A stretch of DNA of 20,299 nucleotides from an uncultured Clostridia bacterium (GCA_944386375.1 CALXAW010000013.1:1-20299); one strand, 5' to 3'; positions 1 through 7,140 are shown, counted from the stretch's first letter. Numbers and translations are program-made. Notes: a model not told the origin generated them from the letters alone.

Positions 1-41
1 ACTTTTCAATGTACTTTCTGCTTCTTTCTCACAGAACGCTT

Positions 42-57
42 ACATAGTATACTATGT
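42..57. promoter_or_regulatory. 16-bp perfect palindrome over the -10 (candidate operator)
   Basis: ACATAGTATACTATGT is its own reverse complement and covers the -10 hexamer of the leftward promoter. The half TATACTATGT recurs at 188-197. Position and symmetry suggest an operator for a dimeric repressor; the regulator is unknown. Confidence 0.5.
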
Positions 58-74
58 TTTTTTCTCTTTGTCAA
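46..74 (-). promoter_or_regulatory. Sigma-A type promoter firing left, out of the window
   Basis: On the minus strand a consensus -35 TTGACA (69-74) is followed after exactly 17 bp by TATACT (46-51). The driven gene lies beyond the left edge and is not visible. The -10 sits inside the 16-bp palindrome at 42-57, so a bound repressor would block it. Confidence 0.75.
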
Positions 75-203
75 CACTTTTTTTGATTTTTTTTAAGCAA
101 AAAATAAAAAATTAGTAATTACTGTTTTGTTTATTTTTTGGTTCAATTTTTATTACTAATTCTTATAATTTCTTTAGTGTTTTTATTTATACTATGTACA
201 TTC

Positions 204-236
204 ATTATAATAACATATTATGTAGTATTCTGTCAA
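204..236 (-). promoter_or_regulatory. Possible second leftward promoter with wide spacing
   Basis: Minus-strand TTGACA (231-236) precedes TATTAT at 18 bp or TATAAT (204-209) at 21 bp. If used, it would transcribe left towards the promoter at 46-74. Weak by itself in AT-rich DNA. Confidence 0.3.
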
Positions 237-277
237 CAGATTTTTTAAATTTTTTTCAAAAATTTTTGCTATCTGTA

Positions 278-317
278 AATTGCATTTACTTTTTCAAAAT
301 TGCATTTAACTTTTCAA
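278..317. repeat. Tandem pair of 20-bp repeats
   Basis: Two adjacent 20-mers (278-297 and 298-317) differ at two positions; both begin AATTGCATTTA and end TTTTCAA. They lie just beyond the 3' end of ylmC and upstream of the leftward promoters, at about two helical turns per unit, so they could be paired regulator sites. No function is shown. Confidence 0.55.
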
Positions 318-341
318 TTGGTCAAAATTTTTGTTAATGCT

Positions 342-579
342 TTATATTTCAACTAATATCAGGTCATCACCGAATACATTTGATGTTTTTCCACGGAATT
401 ACGATGTCATTATTGCTTGAAAATATATTTAATAATTTGTTATTTCCTCCTGGTACTATTATAGATGTAATTACTCCACTTTCTAAGTCTGCACATACAT
501 CTTGAACATAACCTAAACGTTTCCCATCATTTATATTTACTACTTCTTTGTGTTTAAAATCTAATCCCTTATCCCCCAT
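342..579 (-). CDS. ylmC: YlmC/YmxH family sporulation protein (PRC-barrel), +1 frameshift near the end
   Basis: A small PRC-barrel protein of the YlmC/YmxH family, found next to sigG in spore formers; its biochemical role is not established. The body (KEVVNINDGKRLGYVQDV, then a VPGG turn and IPWKNI) fits the family. I start at ATG 579 because GGAGG (585-589) sits 5 nt upstream; an ATG at 594 lacks such a site. The zero frame stops at 367-369 right after an in-frame CGG (370-372). If the C at 372 is skipped, the frame continues as GDDLILVEI and stops at 342-344, which is the usual family C-terminus (about 78 aa). This is either +1 recoding or an indel, so the gene is listed across the shift. 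It follows sigG, separated by a long palindrome. Confidence 0.85.
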
Positions 580-637
580 ATCTGCCTCCAACATACTTTT
601 TCTTTCTAATAATATATGCTTGCTATTTTAAAATTAC

Positions 638-681
638 TACAAATAAATTCATATTCTATATAGAATATGAATTTATTTGTA
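638..681. repeat. 44-bp perfect palindrome overlapping the sigG stop codon
   Basis: Arms 638-659 and 660-681 are exact reverse complements with no spacer. The right arm includes the last codons and stop of sigG. On the minus strand it is followed by a T-rich stretch but not by a clean U-tract, so it may act as a terminator or 3' stabiliser between sigG and ylmC. It is almost entirely A/T. Confidence 0.7.
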
Positions 682-1446
682 TAAGCGCTTTATGTGTTCT
701 ATTGCACTTTTTTCTAGTCTTGATACTTGCGCTTGTGATATTCCTATTTCTTCTGCTACTTCCATTTGTGTTCTGCCTTCGAAGAACCTTTTTGTTATAA
801 TCATTTTTTCTTTATTGTTTAGTTTTTTCATTGTTTGTTTTATAGTCATATTTTCTACCCATGATTCGTCTGTGTTTTTTGTGTCTTTTACTTGGTCTAC
901 AACATATATGCTTTCACTTCCGTCGTTATATACCGGCTCTTGCAATGATATTGGGTCTTGTATTGCATCAAAACTAAATGCTATTTCTTCTCTTGATACT
1001 TTTAATTCTTTTGATATTTGTTCTATTGTTGGCTCTTTTCCATGTTCTTTTGTGTATTTTTCTTTATATTGCATTGCTTTGTATGCTAAGTCTCTTACCG
1101 ATCTACTTACACGTATACTATTATTGTCTCTTAAATACCTTCGTACTTCTCCTATTATCATTGGTACTGCATAGGTACTAAATTGTACATTTTGGCTTAA
1201 GTCAAAATTGTCTATTGCTTTTATTAGACCTATACAACCAACTTGAAATAGGTCGTCTGCATTTTCGCCTCTTCCATAAAATCTTTGTATTACACTTAGT
1301 ACTAGTCTTAAATTTCCTTTTATAAATTTTTCTCTTGCTTCTTTGTCTCCTTTTTTTATTTCTATAAATAGTTCTTCTTTTTCTTGTTTGGTAAGTAATG
1401 GTAATTTTGAAGTATTTACTCCACATATTTCTACTTTATTTACCAT
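673..1446 (-). CDS. sigG: RNA polymerase forespore sigma factor sigma-G
   Basis: Directs late forespore transcription. The 257-aa product is close to B. subtilis sigma-G (260 aa). The diagnostic N-terminus NKVEICGVNTSKLP is present, followed by region 2 (NLRLVLSVIQRF, DDLFQVGCIGL, FSTYAVPMIIGEVRRYLRD), region 3, and the region 4.2 helix-turn-helix (QMEVAEEIGISQAQVSRLEK). The start ATG has GGGAGG a few bases upstream. It lies about 105 bp downstream of the recoded end of sigE, in the conserved spoIIGA-sigE-sigG order. The intact region 4.2 here is a useful internal control for the broken frame at the same place in sigE. I could not identify a convincing sigma-F or sigma-G promoter. Confidence 0.97.
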   Translation of the reverse strand: MVNKVEICGVNTSKLPLLTKQEKEELFIEIKKGDKEAREKFIKGNLRLVLSVIQRFYGRGENADDLFQVGCIGLIKAIDNFDLSQNVQFSTYAVPMIIGEVRRYLRDNNSIRVSRSVRDLAYKAMQYKEKYTKEHGKEPTIEQISKELKVSREEIAFSFDAIQDPISLQEPVYNDGSESIYVVDQVKDTKNTDESWVENMTIKQTMKKLNNKEKMIITKRFFEGRTQMEVAEEIGISQAQVSRLEKSAIEHIKRLYK

Positions 1447-1499
1447 TAATAGCCTCCCTTTGAAAATAATATTATTTACATTATTTCCAAATTGGGCTT

Positions 1500-1526
1500 T
1501 TTTATACTAATTAGAAAGTATTACTT
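1500..1526. repeat. Interspersed repeat, copy 1 (sigE-sigG gap)
   Basis: A 27-nt segment identical at 25 positions to 10053-10079 upstream of murA. Its core, AGAAAGTAT followed by a pyrimidine and ACTT, is also related to the hairpin at 14880-14908 upstream of uvrC. The palindromic character is weaker here than in the other copies. Confidence 0.5.
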
Positions 1527-1552
1527 GATAAGTTGTATAAAAATTGATACTT

Positions 1553-2288
1553 TTATCCTGTTTTGCTCATGATGTCTTTTTTCATTTTGTTTATTATTTT
1601 CTTTTCTAGTCTAGATATATAACTTTGCGAAATTCCGCAGTTCATCTGCTACTTCTTTTTGCGTTTTTTCGTTTCCACTTATAAATCCAAACCTCATTTC
1701 CATTATGTTTTTTTCTCTTTCGCTTAATTTTTCTATAGATGCTTTTAATAGTGTTTTGTCTACATCGTCTTCTAGCTTTCTTGATGTTATGTCTGGGTCT
1801 GTTCCTAATATATCTGATAGTAGTAGCTCATTGCCATCACTGTCTTTGTTTAGCGGTTCGTCTATTGAAACTTCGCCTTTTGTTTTATTGTTTCTTCTTA
1901 AAAACATTAATATTTCGTTTTCTATACATCTTGATGCATATGTTGCAAGTTTTATCTTTTTTTCACTATTAAATGTGTTTACACTTTTCATTAACCCTAT
2001 TGTTCCTATTGATATTAAATCTTCCATTCCTATTCCTGTATTTTCAAATTTTTTGGCTATGTATACAACTAATCTTAAGTTTCTTTCTACTAATATTTGC
2101 CTTGCTTCTATATTGTCTTTATTAGATAATTGCTTTATGTATTTTTCTTCTTCTTCCGGTGATAGTGGTGGCGGAAGTGTTTGGCTACCTGCTATATAGA
2201 ATATTGGTAAATATTCTATTTCTTCTTTGTTAAAGTATTTAGCACAAATTACATTTATACTGTTTTTCATTATGTCTATTATGTTCAT
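1553..2288 (-). CDS. sigE: Pro-sigma-E, mother-cell sigma factor, interrupted by a +1 frameshift in region 4.2
   Basis: Early mother-cell sigma factor of sporulation, made as a membrane-tethered precursor and activated by SpoIIGA, which is encoded immediately upstream. The pro-region runs to about residue 30, followed by FYIAGSQTLPPPLS, which resembles the B. subtilis processing region. Region 2 (NLRLVVYIAKKFENTG, EDLISIGTIGL, LATYASRCIENEILM) is intact. The zero frame reads ADEL-R-NFAKLYI and stops at 1611-1613. The R is an in-frame CGG at 1635-1637. Skipping its C gives GISQSYISRLEKKI and a stop at 1553-1555, a full 244-aa sigma-E (B. subtilis 239 aa). Unshifted, the protein lacks the recognition helix of region 4.2 and should not bind a -35 element. 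The start ATG has AAAGGATGA upstream. Confidence 0.93.
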
Positions 2289-2320
2289 TATAAATCATCC
2301 TTTCTATGTCTTTGAATATT

Positions 2321-3208
2321 TTATAGTAAGTTTGCTCCTATTAGTGCTCTATATTCTCCTCTTTTTGTTAGTGATTTATCATATATACCAACTATAATAT
2401 TTTCTTTTTTTGATGTGTTTTCTTCATATTCTATATTTATTTGTTCTGCTTTTATCCCAAGTAACATACCATTTTGTTTTCCTAATGACGAAAATGGTAT
2501 TACTCGTAACTTTGATATGTATTTTTCTTTTATTTCTTCTGGAATTTTACTCATATCACCTCCTAATATGTTTTCTAGATTGTTTAAAATCTGTTTTGGT
2601 AATACATCATATAGTAGTGTATTTTCTACTACAATTACTGGCATATTTGTTATTGGGTCTTTTAATAAGTTGCCTGTGTCTATCATTGCTTTTGTTTCTA
2701 TTTCTTTTTGATTTAGTTTTATTTGTATTTTGCATATTAATGTGTTTTTTGTGAATTTTGTTTTGATAATTTTAAATGCTGAAGTTATTACTATAAATCC
2801 TACTATTGCGCCTAAAAATACTGTTTTTAGCGGATATGTTCCTATAAATAACCCATTTTTCATTAGTATGTCTTGCGGTTTTATAAAATATATTAAAGAA
2901 AAAGCCGCTCCTCCAAATACAAATGATGTTAGATAAAATAGTAGTAGTTCTTTACATAGTTTTTTTATATTTTGTGGATTAAATGCTACATATATTATGA
3001 TTATTGATAAAAATATTTTTAGTATGATTGTAGAGTAAATTTCTAAAATTGACATATATGCTATTATCGCATATATTGCTCCAATAGAACTTGCTAGTAT
3101 TATTCTTATTTGTTTTGGTTTTATTTTTGATATTATTGCTGTTGCATATAATATAATATAATTCATTACTATGTTTTCTATTAATACAACATCTATATAA
3201 ATTGTCAT
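2321..3208 (-). CDS. spoIIGA: SpoIIGA, sigma-E processing aspartic peptidase
   Basis: Membrane-embedded aspartic protease that cleaves the pro-sequence of sigma-E after asymmetric division. The N-terminal half has about five hydrophobic membrane segments (from TIYIDVVLIENIVMNYIIL to GAIVGFIVITSAF). The soluble C-terminal half carries the MIDTGNLLKDP active-site motif, with the Asp at about residue 177 (D183 in B. subtilis). I choose ATG 3208, which has AGGTGG (3214-3219) 5 nt upstream; the in-frame GTG at 3217 overlaps that site. The protein is 295 aa. It sits 32 bp upstream of sigE, the canonical enzyme-substrate pairing. Downstream of ftsZ it is insulated by a terminator, so it probably has its own promoter. 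Confidence 0.94.
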   Translation of the reverse strand: MTIYIDVVLIENIVMNYIILYATAIISKIKPKQIRIILASSIGAIYAIIAYMSILEIYSTIILKIFLSIIIIYVAFNPQNIKKLCKELLLFYLTSFVFGGAAFSLIYFIKPQDILMKNGLFIGTYPLKTVFLGAIVGFIVITSAFKIIKTKFTKNTLICKIQIKLNQKEIETKAMIDTGNLLKDPITNMPVIVVENTLLYDVLPKQILNNLENILGGDMSKIPEEIKEKYISKLRVIPFSSLGKQNGMLLGIKAEQINIEYEENTSKKENIIVGIYDKSLTKRGEYRALIGANLL

Positions 3209-3228
3209 TATTACCACCTATGTTGATT

Positions 3229-3261
3229 ATTATATATTGTTATTTGTAAAAAGACTGTCAT
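3229..3261 (-). promoter_or_regulatory. Candidate spoIIGA promoter with unusually wide spacing
   Basis: Minus-strand ATGACA (256-261 of the 3000s) and TATAAT (3229-3234) are separated by 21 bp. The B. subtilis spoIIG promoter, activated by Spo0A, is known for its over-long spacer of about 22 bp. I see no clear TGTCGAA Spo0A box, only a 5/7 match (TGTCATT), so this is tentative. Confidence 0.35.
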
Positions 3262-3272
3262 TTCTTATTGTA

Positions 3273-3316
3273 AAAAAAAAGAAATAATCGAGTATTTACG
3301 ATTATTTCTTTTTTTT
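3273..3316. terminator. Bidirectional intrinsic terminator after ftsZ
   Basis: An 18-bp perfect inverted repeat (3273-3290 and 3299-3316, 8-nt loop) with core GAAATAATCG/CGATTATTTC and long A and T tracts outside it, giving a U-run on either strand. It separates ftsZ from spoIIGA. Confidence 0.75.
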
Positions 3317-3336
3317 AATAACATTTTTATCTATTT

Positions 3337-4458
3337 TTATGCATTCTTTCCTTTATTTTTTCTTAAGAAAGAAGGTATGTCTAAATCATTTTGTGATGAA
3401 CTTGTTTCTGTTTTTTGTGGTATTGAATTTATTTTTCTGTCCCATGTTTTAGATACTATGTCTCCTACTGCCATATTTGAAGCTGGTTCTGGTTTTTCGA
3501 ACCCTGTTGCTATTACAGTTATTTTTATTTCGTCTTCCATTGTAGGATCTGTTACTGTACCAAATATGATATTTGCTTCTGGATCAACACTTCTTTGTAC
3601 TAATTCTGCTGCTGTATTTACTTCGTGTAGTCCTAAGTCTTCTCCACCTGTAATATTTATAATTACTCCTCTTGCTCCTTCTATTGATGTTTCTAATAGC
3701 GGACTTTGAATAGCTTGTTTTGCCGCATCTTCTGCTCTGTTTTCTCCTGATGCTGTTCCTATTCCCATATGTGCCATTCCTGTATTTAACATTATTGTTT
3801 TAACATCTGCAAAGTCTAGGTTTACTAGTCCTGGTATTGCAATTAAGTCTGATATACCTTGTACACCTTGTCTTAATATGTCATCTGCTAATTGGAATGC
3901 TTCTGTTATTGATGTTTTTCTGTCTATTACTTGTAATAGTTTATCATTTGGTATTACAACTAATGTGTCTACTTTTCCTTTTAAGCTTTCTATTCCTCTT
4001 TCTGCTTGTGATAGTCTTTTCTTTCCTTCAAATGTAAATGGTTTTGTAACAACTGCTATTGTTAAAATTCCCATTTCTTTTGCTACTTGTGCTACTATTG
4101 GCGCAGCTCCTGTGCCTGTTCCTCCACCCATTCCGGCTGTAACAAATACCATATCTGCTCCTCTTAGTACTTCTGATACTTCTGCTCTGCTTTCTTCTGC
4201 AGATTGTGCTCCTATGTCTGGATTAGCACCTGCTCCTAATCCTCTTGTTATTTTTTCTCCTATTTGAATTTTTGTAGCTGCTTTAGATGTTTGAAGTGCT
4301 TGTCTATCTGTGTTTACTGCTATAAAGTCTACTCCTTTTATTCCAGAGTCTATCATTCTGTTTACTGCGTTATTTCCTGCTCCTCCTACTCCTATTACTT
4401 TTATTGTAGCTGTTCCATCCATCATTGTTATATTATTGTTATCTTCATAGTCCAACAT
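3337..4458 (-). CDS. ftsZ: Cell division GTPase FtsZ
   Basis: Tubulin-like GTPase that forms the Z-ring. The 373-aa product has the GGAGNNAVNRM nucleotide-binding loop (25-35), the tubulin signature GGGTGTG (111-117), the T7 synergy loop NLDFAD (213-218) that completes the GTPase site across subunits, and a conserved C-terminal peptide DLDIPSFLRK that binds FtsA and other partners after a short linker. A strong site (AAGGAGGAAGG) precedes the ATG. ftsA lies immediately upstream, with about 100 bp between them holding a candidate ftsZ promoter. No anomalies. Confidence 0.98.
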   Translation of the reverse strand: MLDYEDNNNITMMDGTATIKVIGVGGAGNNAVNRMIDSGIKGVDFIAVNTDRQALQTSKAATKIQIGEKITRGLGAGANPDIGAQSAEESRAEVSEVLRGADMVFVTAGMGGGTGTGAAPIVAQVAKEMGILTIAVVTKPFTFEGKKRLSQAERGIESLKGKVDTLVVIPNDKLLQVIDRKTSITEAFQLADDILRQGVQGISDLIAIPGLVNLDFADVKTIMLNTGMAHMGIGTASGENRAEDAAKQAIQSPLLETSIEGARGVIINITGGEDLGLHEVNTAAELVQRSVDPEANIIFGTVTDPTMEDEIKITVIATGFEKPEPASNMAVGDIVSKTWDRKINSIPQKTETSSSQNDLDIPSFLRKNKGKNA

Positions 4459-4483
4459 AAAGTTTCCTTCCTCCTTAAAAATA

Positions 4484-4512
4484 TATATATCATTGTTTAT
4501 GTAAGTTGTCCA
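4484..4512 (-). promoter_or_regulatory. Candidate ftsZ promoter
   Basis: Minus-strand TGGACA (4507-4512), 17 bp, TATATA (4484-4489), just upstream of the ftsZ ribosome binding site. It would allow ftsZ expression beyond read-through from ftsA. Confidence 0.45.
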
Positions 4513-4559
4513 TAGTTTTTATTTGTTTTTAACGGTCAACTTAAAATTAAAAACTTTTA

Positions 4560-5789
4560 TTATGAATAAAAAAATTCTTTTATTCTTGCTAAAATGTTTT
4601 TTAGCATGCTTTCATTTGTTTCGTTGTCAACATTGCTTGAAACTGTTTTTGTAAATGGTCTTGATGCTATATATCTTACCAGTGCATAACTTGTTCTGAA
4701 TTGTGGTTTTACTGTACTTATTAGTCTTCCTGTTGATATTTTTACTGGTATATTTAATATTATTTTTCCTGCTACATCACTTTTGTTTATGTTGCTTATT
4801 CCTTGTCCTGTTAGTATTACATTATTTATTCTTGGTTTTATTCCTTGATTTGTTATGTCTTTGTTTACAATTGAAAATATTTCTTCTATTCTTGCTTCTA
4901 TTATTTCTATTAATTCAGAACTTTTTATTATTCTACTTTTTCCGTCATCTTTGCATGTGTTTAGTATTATGTCATTGTCATTATCTATAAATGATTTTAG
5001 TGCTAAACCATATTGTTTTTTTAATTTGTCTGCTTCTTCTTCTGATATATTTAGTACTATTGCTATGTCATTTGTTATGCTATCTCCACCTACTGGTATA
5101 GTGTTGGTATATATAAATTTTGAGCCTTCGAAAACTCCTATATCTGTATTTCCTGCACCTATGTCTAATAACATTATATTGTCATTCATTTCGTTTTTGT
5201 CTAACACTAAGTTTCTTTCTGCTAGTGTTACTGGTACCATTGCATCTATTTCTAGTCCAGCTCTTTTAAATATGCTCATTAGTTGCCTTACATAGTCTTT
5301 GTCTGCTAATATTATTTGAGCATTTATTGTAATTGTTGAACTTAAATTGCCAACAGGGTCACTTACAACTTTTCCGTTATCTAATATTATTTCGTCTGGT
5401 ACTATGTCTATTATTGTTTTTCCGTCTGGTACTTCTATATCTTTTACTTGCATTATTGCTGCTTGCACATCTCTTATTGATATTCCTGCATATTTATCTT
5501 TTATATCTTTTACTATACTATTTTGTACTATTGTTATATATTTTCCTGGTACTGTTACATAGGCTGAATTTATTTTTAAGTTTGTTTCTTCTTCTGCCTC
5601 TTCTATTGTTTTTTCTATGCTTAAAGTTACTTCGTCTTCGTCTATTATTTTACCTTTTTTTACACCACTACATTTACATGATGTACTACACATTATTTCT
5701 ATTTGACCAAAATTATTTACTTCTCCAAGTACTGTACATACCTTGGATGTACCTATGTCAATACCTACTATTATATCACCTATTGCCAA
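4560..5789 (-). CDS. ftsA: Cell division protein FtsA
   Basis: Actin-like ATPase that anchors FtsZ to the membrane. An in-frame ATG at 5861 exists, but it overlaps the -35 of a good promoter (5833-5861) and has no ribosome site. TTG 5789 has GGAGG (5797-5801) 7 nt upstream and begins just before the universal DIIVGIDIGTSKVC phosphate-binding motif, so I start there (409 aa). Further motifs are the second phosphate loop LLDIGAGNTDIGVF, the GGDSITNDIA region and VILTGQGISNI. The C-terminus (MLKNILARIKEFF) is the expected amphipathic membrane-targeting helix. The gene precedes ftsZ as usual. Confidence 0.96.
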   Translation of the reverse strand: MAIGDIIVGIDIGTSKVCTVLGEVNNFGQIEIMCSTSCKCSGVKKGKIIDEDEVTLSIEKTIEEAEEETNLKINSAYVTVPGKYITIVQNSIVKDIKDKYAGISIRDVQAAIMQVKDIEVPDGKTIIDIVPDEIILDNGKVVSDPVGNLSSTITINAQIILADKDYVRQLMSIFKRAGLEIDAMVPVTLAERNLVLDKNEMNDNIMLLDIGAGNTDIGVFEGSKFIYTNTIPVGGDSITNDIAIVLNISEEEADKLKKQYGLALKSFIDNDNDIILNTCKDDGKSRIIKSSELIEIIEARIEEIFSIVNKDITNQGIKPRINNVILTGQGISNINKSDVAGKIILNIPVKISTGRLISTVKPQFRTSYALVRYIASRPFTKTVSSNVDNETNESMLKNILARIKEFFYS

Positions 5790-5832
5790 GATAATTCCTC
5801 CATTTGACTTATATGTATTTATCACAACTCTA

Positions 5833-5861
5833 TATATATTACATTTTTGGACAAAAGTCAA
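5833..5861 (-). promoter_or_regulatory. Sigma-A type promoter of ftsA
   Basis: Minus-strand TTGACT (5856-5861), 17 bp, TATATA (5833-5838). Transcription would start about 35 nt before the TTG start of ftsA, which supports the shorter ftsA reading frame. Confidence 0.6.
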
Positions 5862-5910
5862 TACAATTTGTTATATTTTTGTAATGTTTTTGTAATAATT
5901 CTGTAATATT

Positions 5911-5933
5911 AAAAGAAGCAATTGCTGCTTCTT
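5911..5933 (-). terminator. Hairpin after sbp, probable weak terminator
   Basis: Arms AAGAAGCA (5913-5920) and TGCTTCTT (5926-5933) with a 5-nt loop. On the minus strand the stem ends in TTCTTTT and then AT-rich sequence. It lies between sbp and the ftsA promoter, so it would close the murA-to-sbp transcription unit. Confidence 0.5.
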
Positions 5934-6019
5934 CTAGAAATTCTTTATTTTTATCTAAACTGAAAGCTGTCGAAAAAGTTTTTAATGCTATTTCCGAAAT
6001 GTTTTTCCGCTTTGTTATA

Positions 6020-6388
6020 TTAAGATTGTTTTTGTCTGTTTTGTATTTTGTTTGACCATTTGTCTACATAGTATCTTCTTATAATTGTTAAGTTTGTAAA
6101 CATTCTTCCTACAAAAACAACTATTGCAGCTAAATAAATATCTACATTTAGTTTTTCTCCTAAATATGTTAGTAAAATTGATAATATTGCATTACAGAAA
6201 AATCCTGATGCAAATATTTTTAAATCAAAGTTCTTTTTTAATACTGAACTTATCCCTCCAAATACTGAGTCTAATGCTGCAATTATTGCAATTGCTAAAT
6301 AACTTGAATATGTGTAAGATATTACTGGTGCATTTATTCCTAATATTGCTCCTAGGATGCAGCCTAGTAGGATGCCTGCATAAACCAT
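6020..6388 (-). CDS. sbp: Small basic protein (SBP) of the division cluster
   Basis: A small integral membrane protein conserved between divIB and ftsA in Bacillus and Clostridia; its precise role is unknown. The 122-aa product has three to four hydrophobic segments (VYAGILLGCILGAILG, YLAIAIIAALDSVFGGIS, FFCNAILSILLTYLG, LAAIVVFVGRMFTNL) and a basic tail (IIRRYYVDKW). The motif AALDSVFGG is typical. I start at ATG 6388, with AAGGAG 8 nt upstream (AGGAG at 6397-6401); the GTG codons between them are less likely starts. It follows the second DUF881 gene by about 15 bp, so they are probably cotranscribed. Confidence 0.9.
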   Translation of the reverse strand: MVYAGILLGCILGAILGINAPVISYTYSSYLAIAIIAALDSVFGGISSVLKKNFDLKIFASGFFCNAILSILLTYLGEKLNVDIYLAAIVVFVGRMFTNLTIIRRYYVDKWSNKIQNRQKQS

Positions 6389-6403
6389 TACCACCACTCC
6401 TTT

Positions 6404-7105
6404 CTATTGCATATATTTATTTGTAAGCTCATCTTCGTATTTTCCTATTTCTATTTTTGAGTCTTGCTCTATGCTTACATCATAACCATATCCTTTTAGT
6501 TCATCTGCATATCCTCCGCTTCCTAATAAAGAGCTTTCTAAGTATGCAGAATCTCCAATTGCTTTTATTACATATGGTGCAAGTATTCTTTGTCCATTTA
6601 CCTTTATAAATGAATTGTTTATATCTACTATGTCTGTACTATTTATTATTCTTTCTTCATTTATAGATATTGCTTCTGCTCCTGCTTGTTTTAAAGAGTT
6701 AACTATTACCAATAAATCGCTTGCATTTATTGATGTATCTGTGCTTTCAGTTTCTTTTAATACTATTTCTATTCCTGGCCCTGTTACATCTGTTTTTCCT
6801 AATAACATATTTATTTGTGATAATTCACTTTGTAGTAGTTGTGATGTTTCATTATCTGATTCTTCTTTGTTCTGATATTCTTGTGCTGTAGCAGTTACTT
6901 CTTGGTATCTTTTGTCTACTTCGTCATATTGTTGTTTCCAATTTGATAGTTCTGCTCTTAGTTCTGCTTCTCTCATGTTTTCTATTGATGTTATATCTGT
7001 TTGGTTTACTACTTTAAATTGCATAAACATTACCATTGATAGTATAAAACATGATAACCCTATAACTATTGCCATTATGATTTTACCCTTTTTCTTTATA
7101 ACCAT
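6404..7105 (-). CDS. DUF881 family protein (YlxX-like)
   Basis: The second of two adjacent DUF881 proteins between divIB and sbp, the position of ylxX in B. subtilis. It has an N-terminal membrane anchor (IIMAIVIGLSCFILSMVMFM), a coiled-coil stretch (about 35-90) and the DUF881 domain with NSLKQAGAEAISINEERI and a VNGQRILAPYVIKAIG segment. The family is linked to division and envelope clusters, but its biochemical role is not established. The start is uncertain: ATG 7105 follows GGAGG very closely, and a TTG at 7114 is also possible. It is about 27-40% identical to its neighbour by eye in the domain core, so a tandem duplication is likely. Confidence 0.85.
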   Translation of the reverse strand: MVIKKKGKIIMAIVIGLSCFILSMVMFMQFKVVNQTDITSIENMREAELRAELSNWKQQYDEVDKRYQEVTATAQEYQNKEESDNETSQLLQSELSQINMLLGKTDVTGPGIEIVLKETESTDTSINASDLLVIVNSLKQAGAEAISINEERIINSTDIVDINNSFIKVNGQRILAPYVIKAIGDSAYLESSLLGSGGYADELKGYGYDVSIEQDSKIEIGKYEDELTNKYMQ

Positions 7106-7140
7106 TTCCTCCAATCCTTTCTTATTTGAAACTTATATAA

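Noticed and set aside
673..1174. Plus-strand frame antisense to sigG
   Set aside because: It is a shadow of sigG: low-complexity Ser/Cys/Leu/Phe composition, no ribosome site, no family motif. The same applies to the plus-strand frames opposite sigE, ftsZ, ftsA, murA, uvrC and glmS.
5790..5861. Longer ftsA start at ATG 5861
   Set aside because: It overlaps the -35 of a good promoter and lacks a ribosome site, and FtsA homologues begin close to the phosphate-loop motif. TTG 5789 with GGAGG is better.
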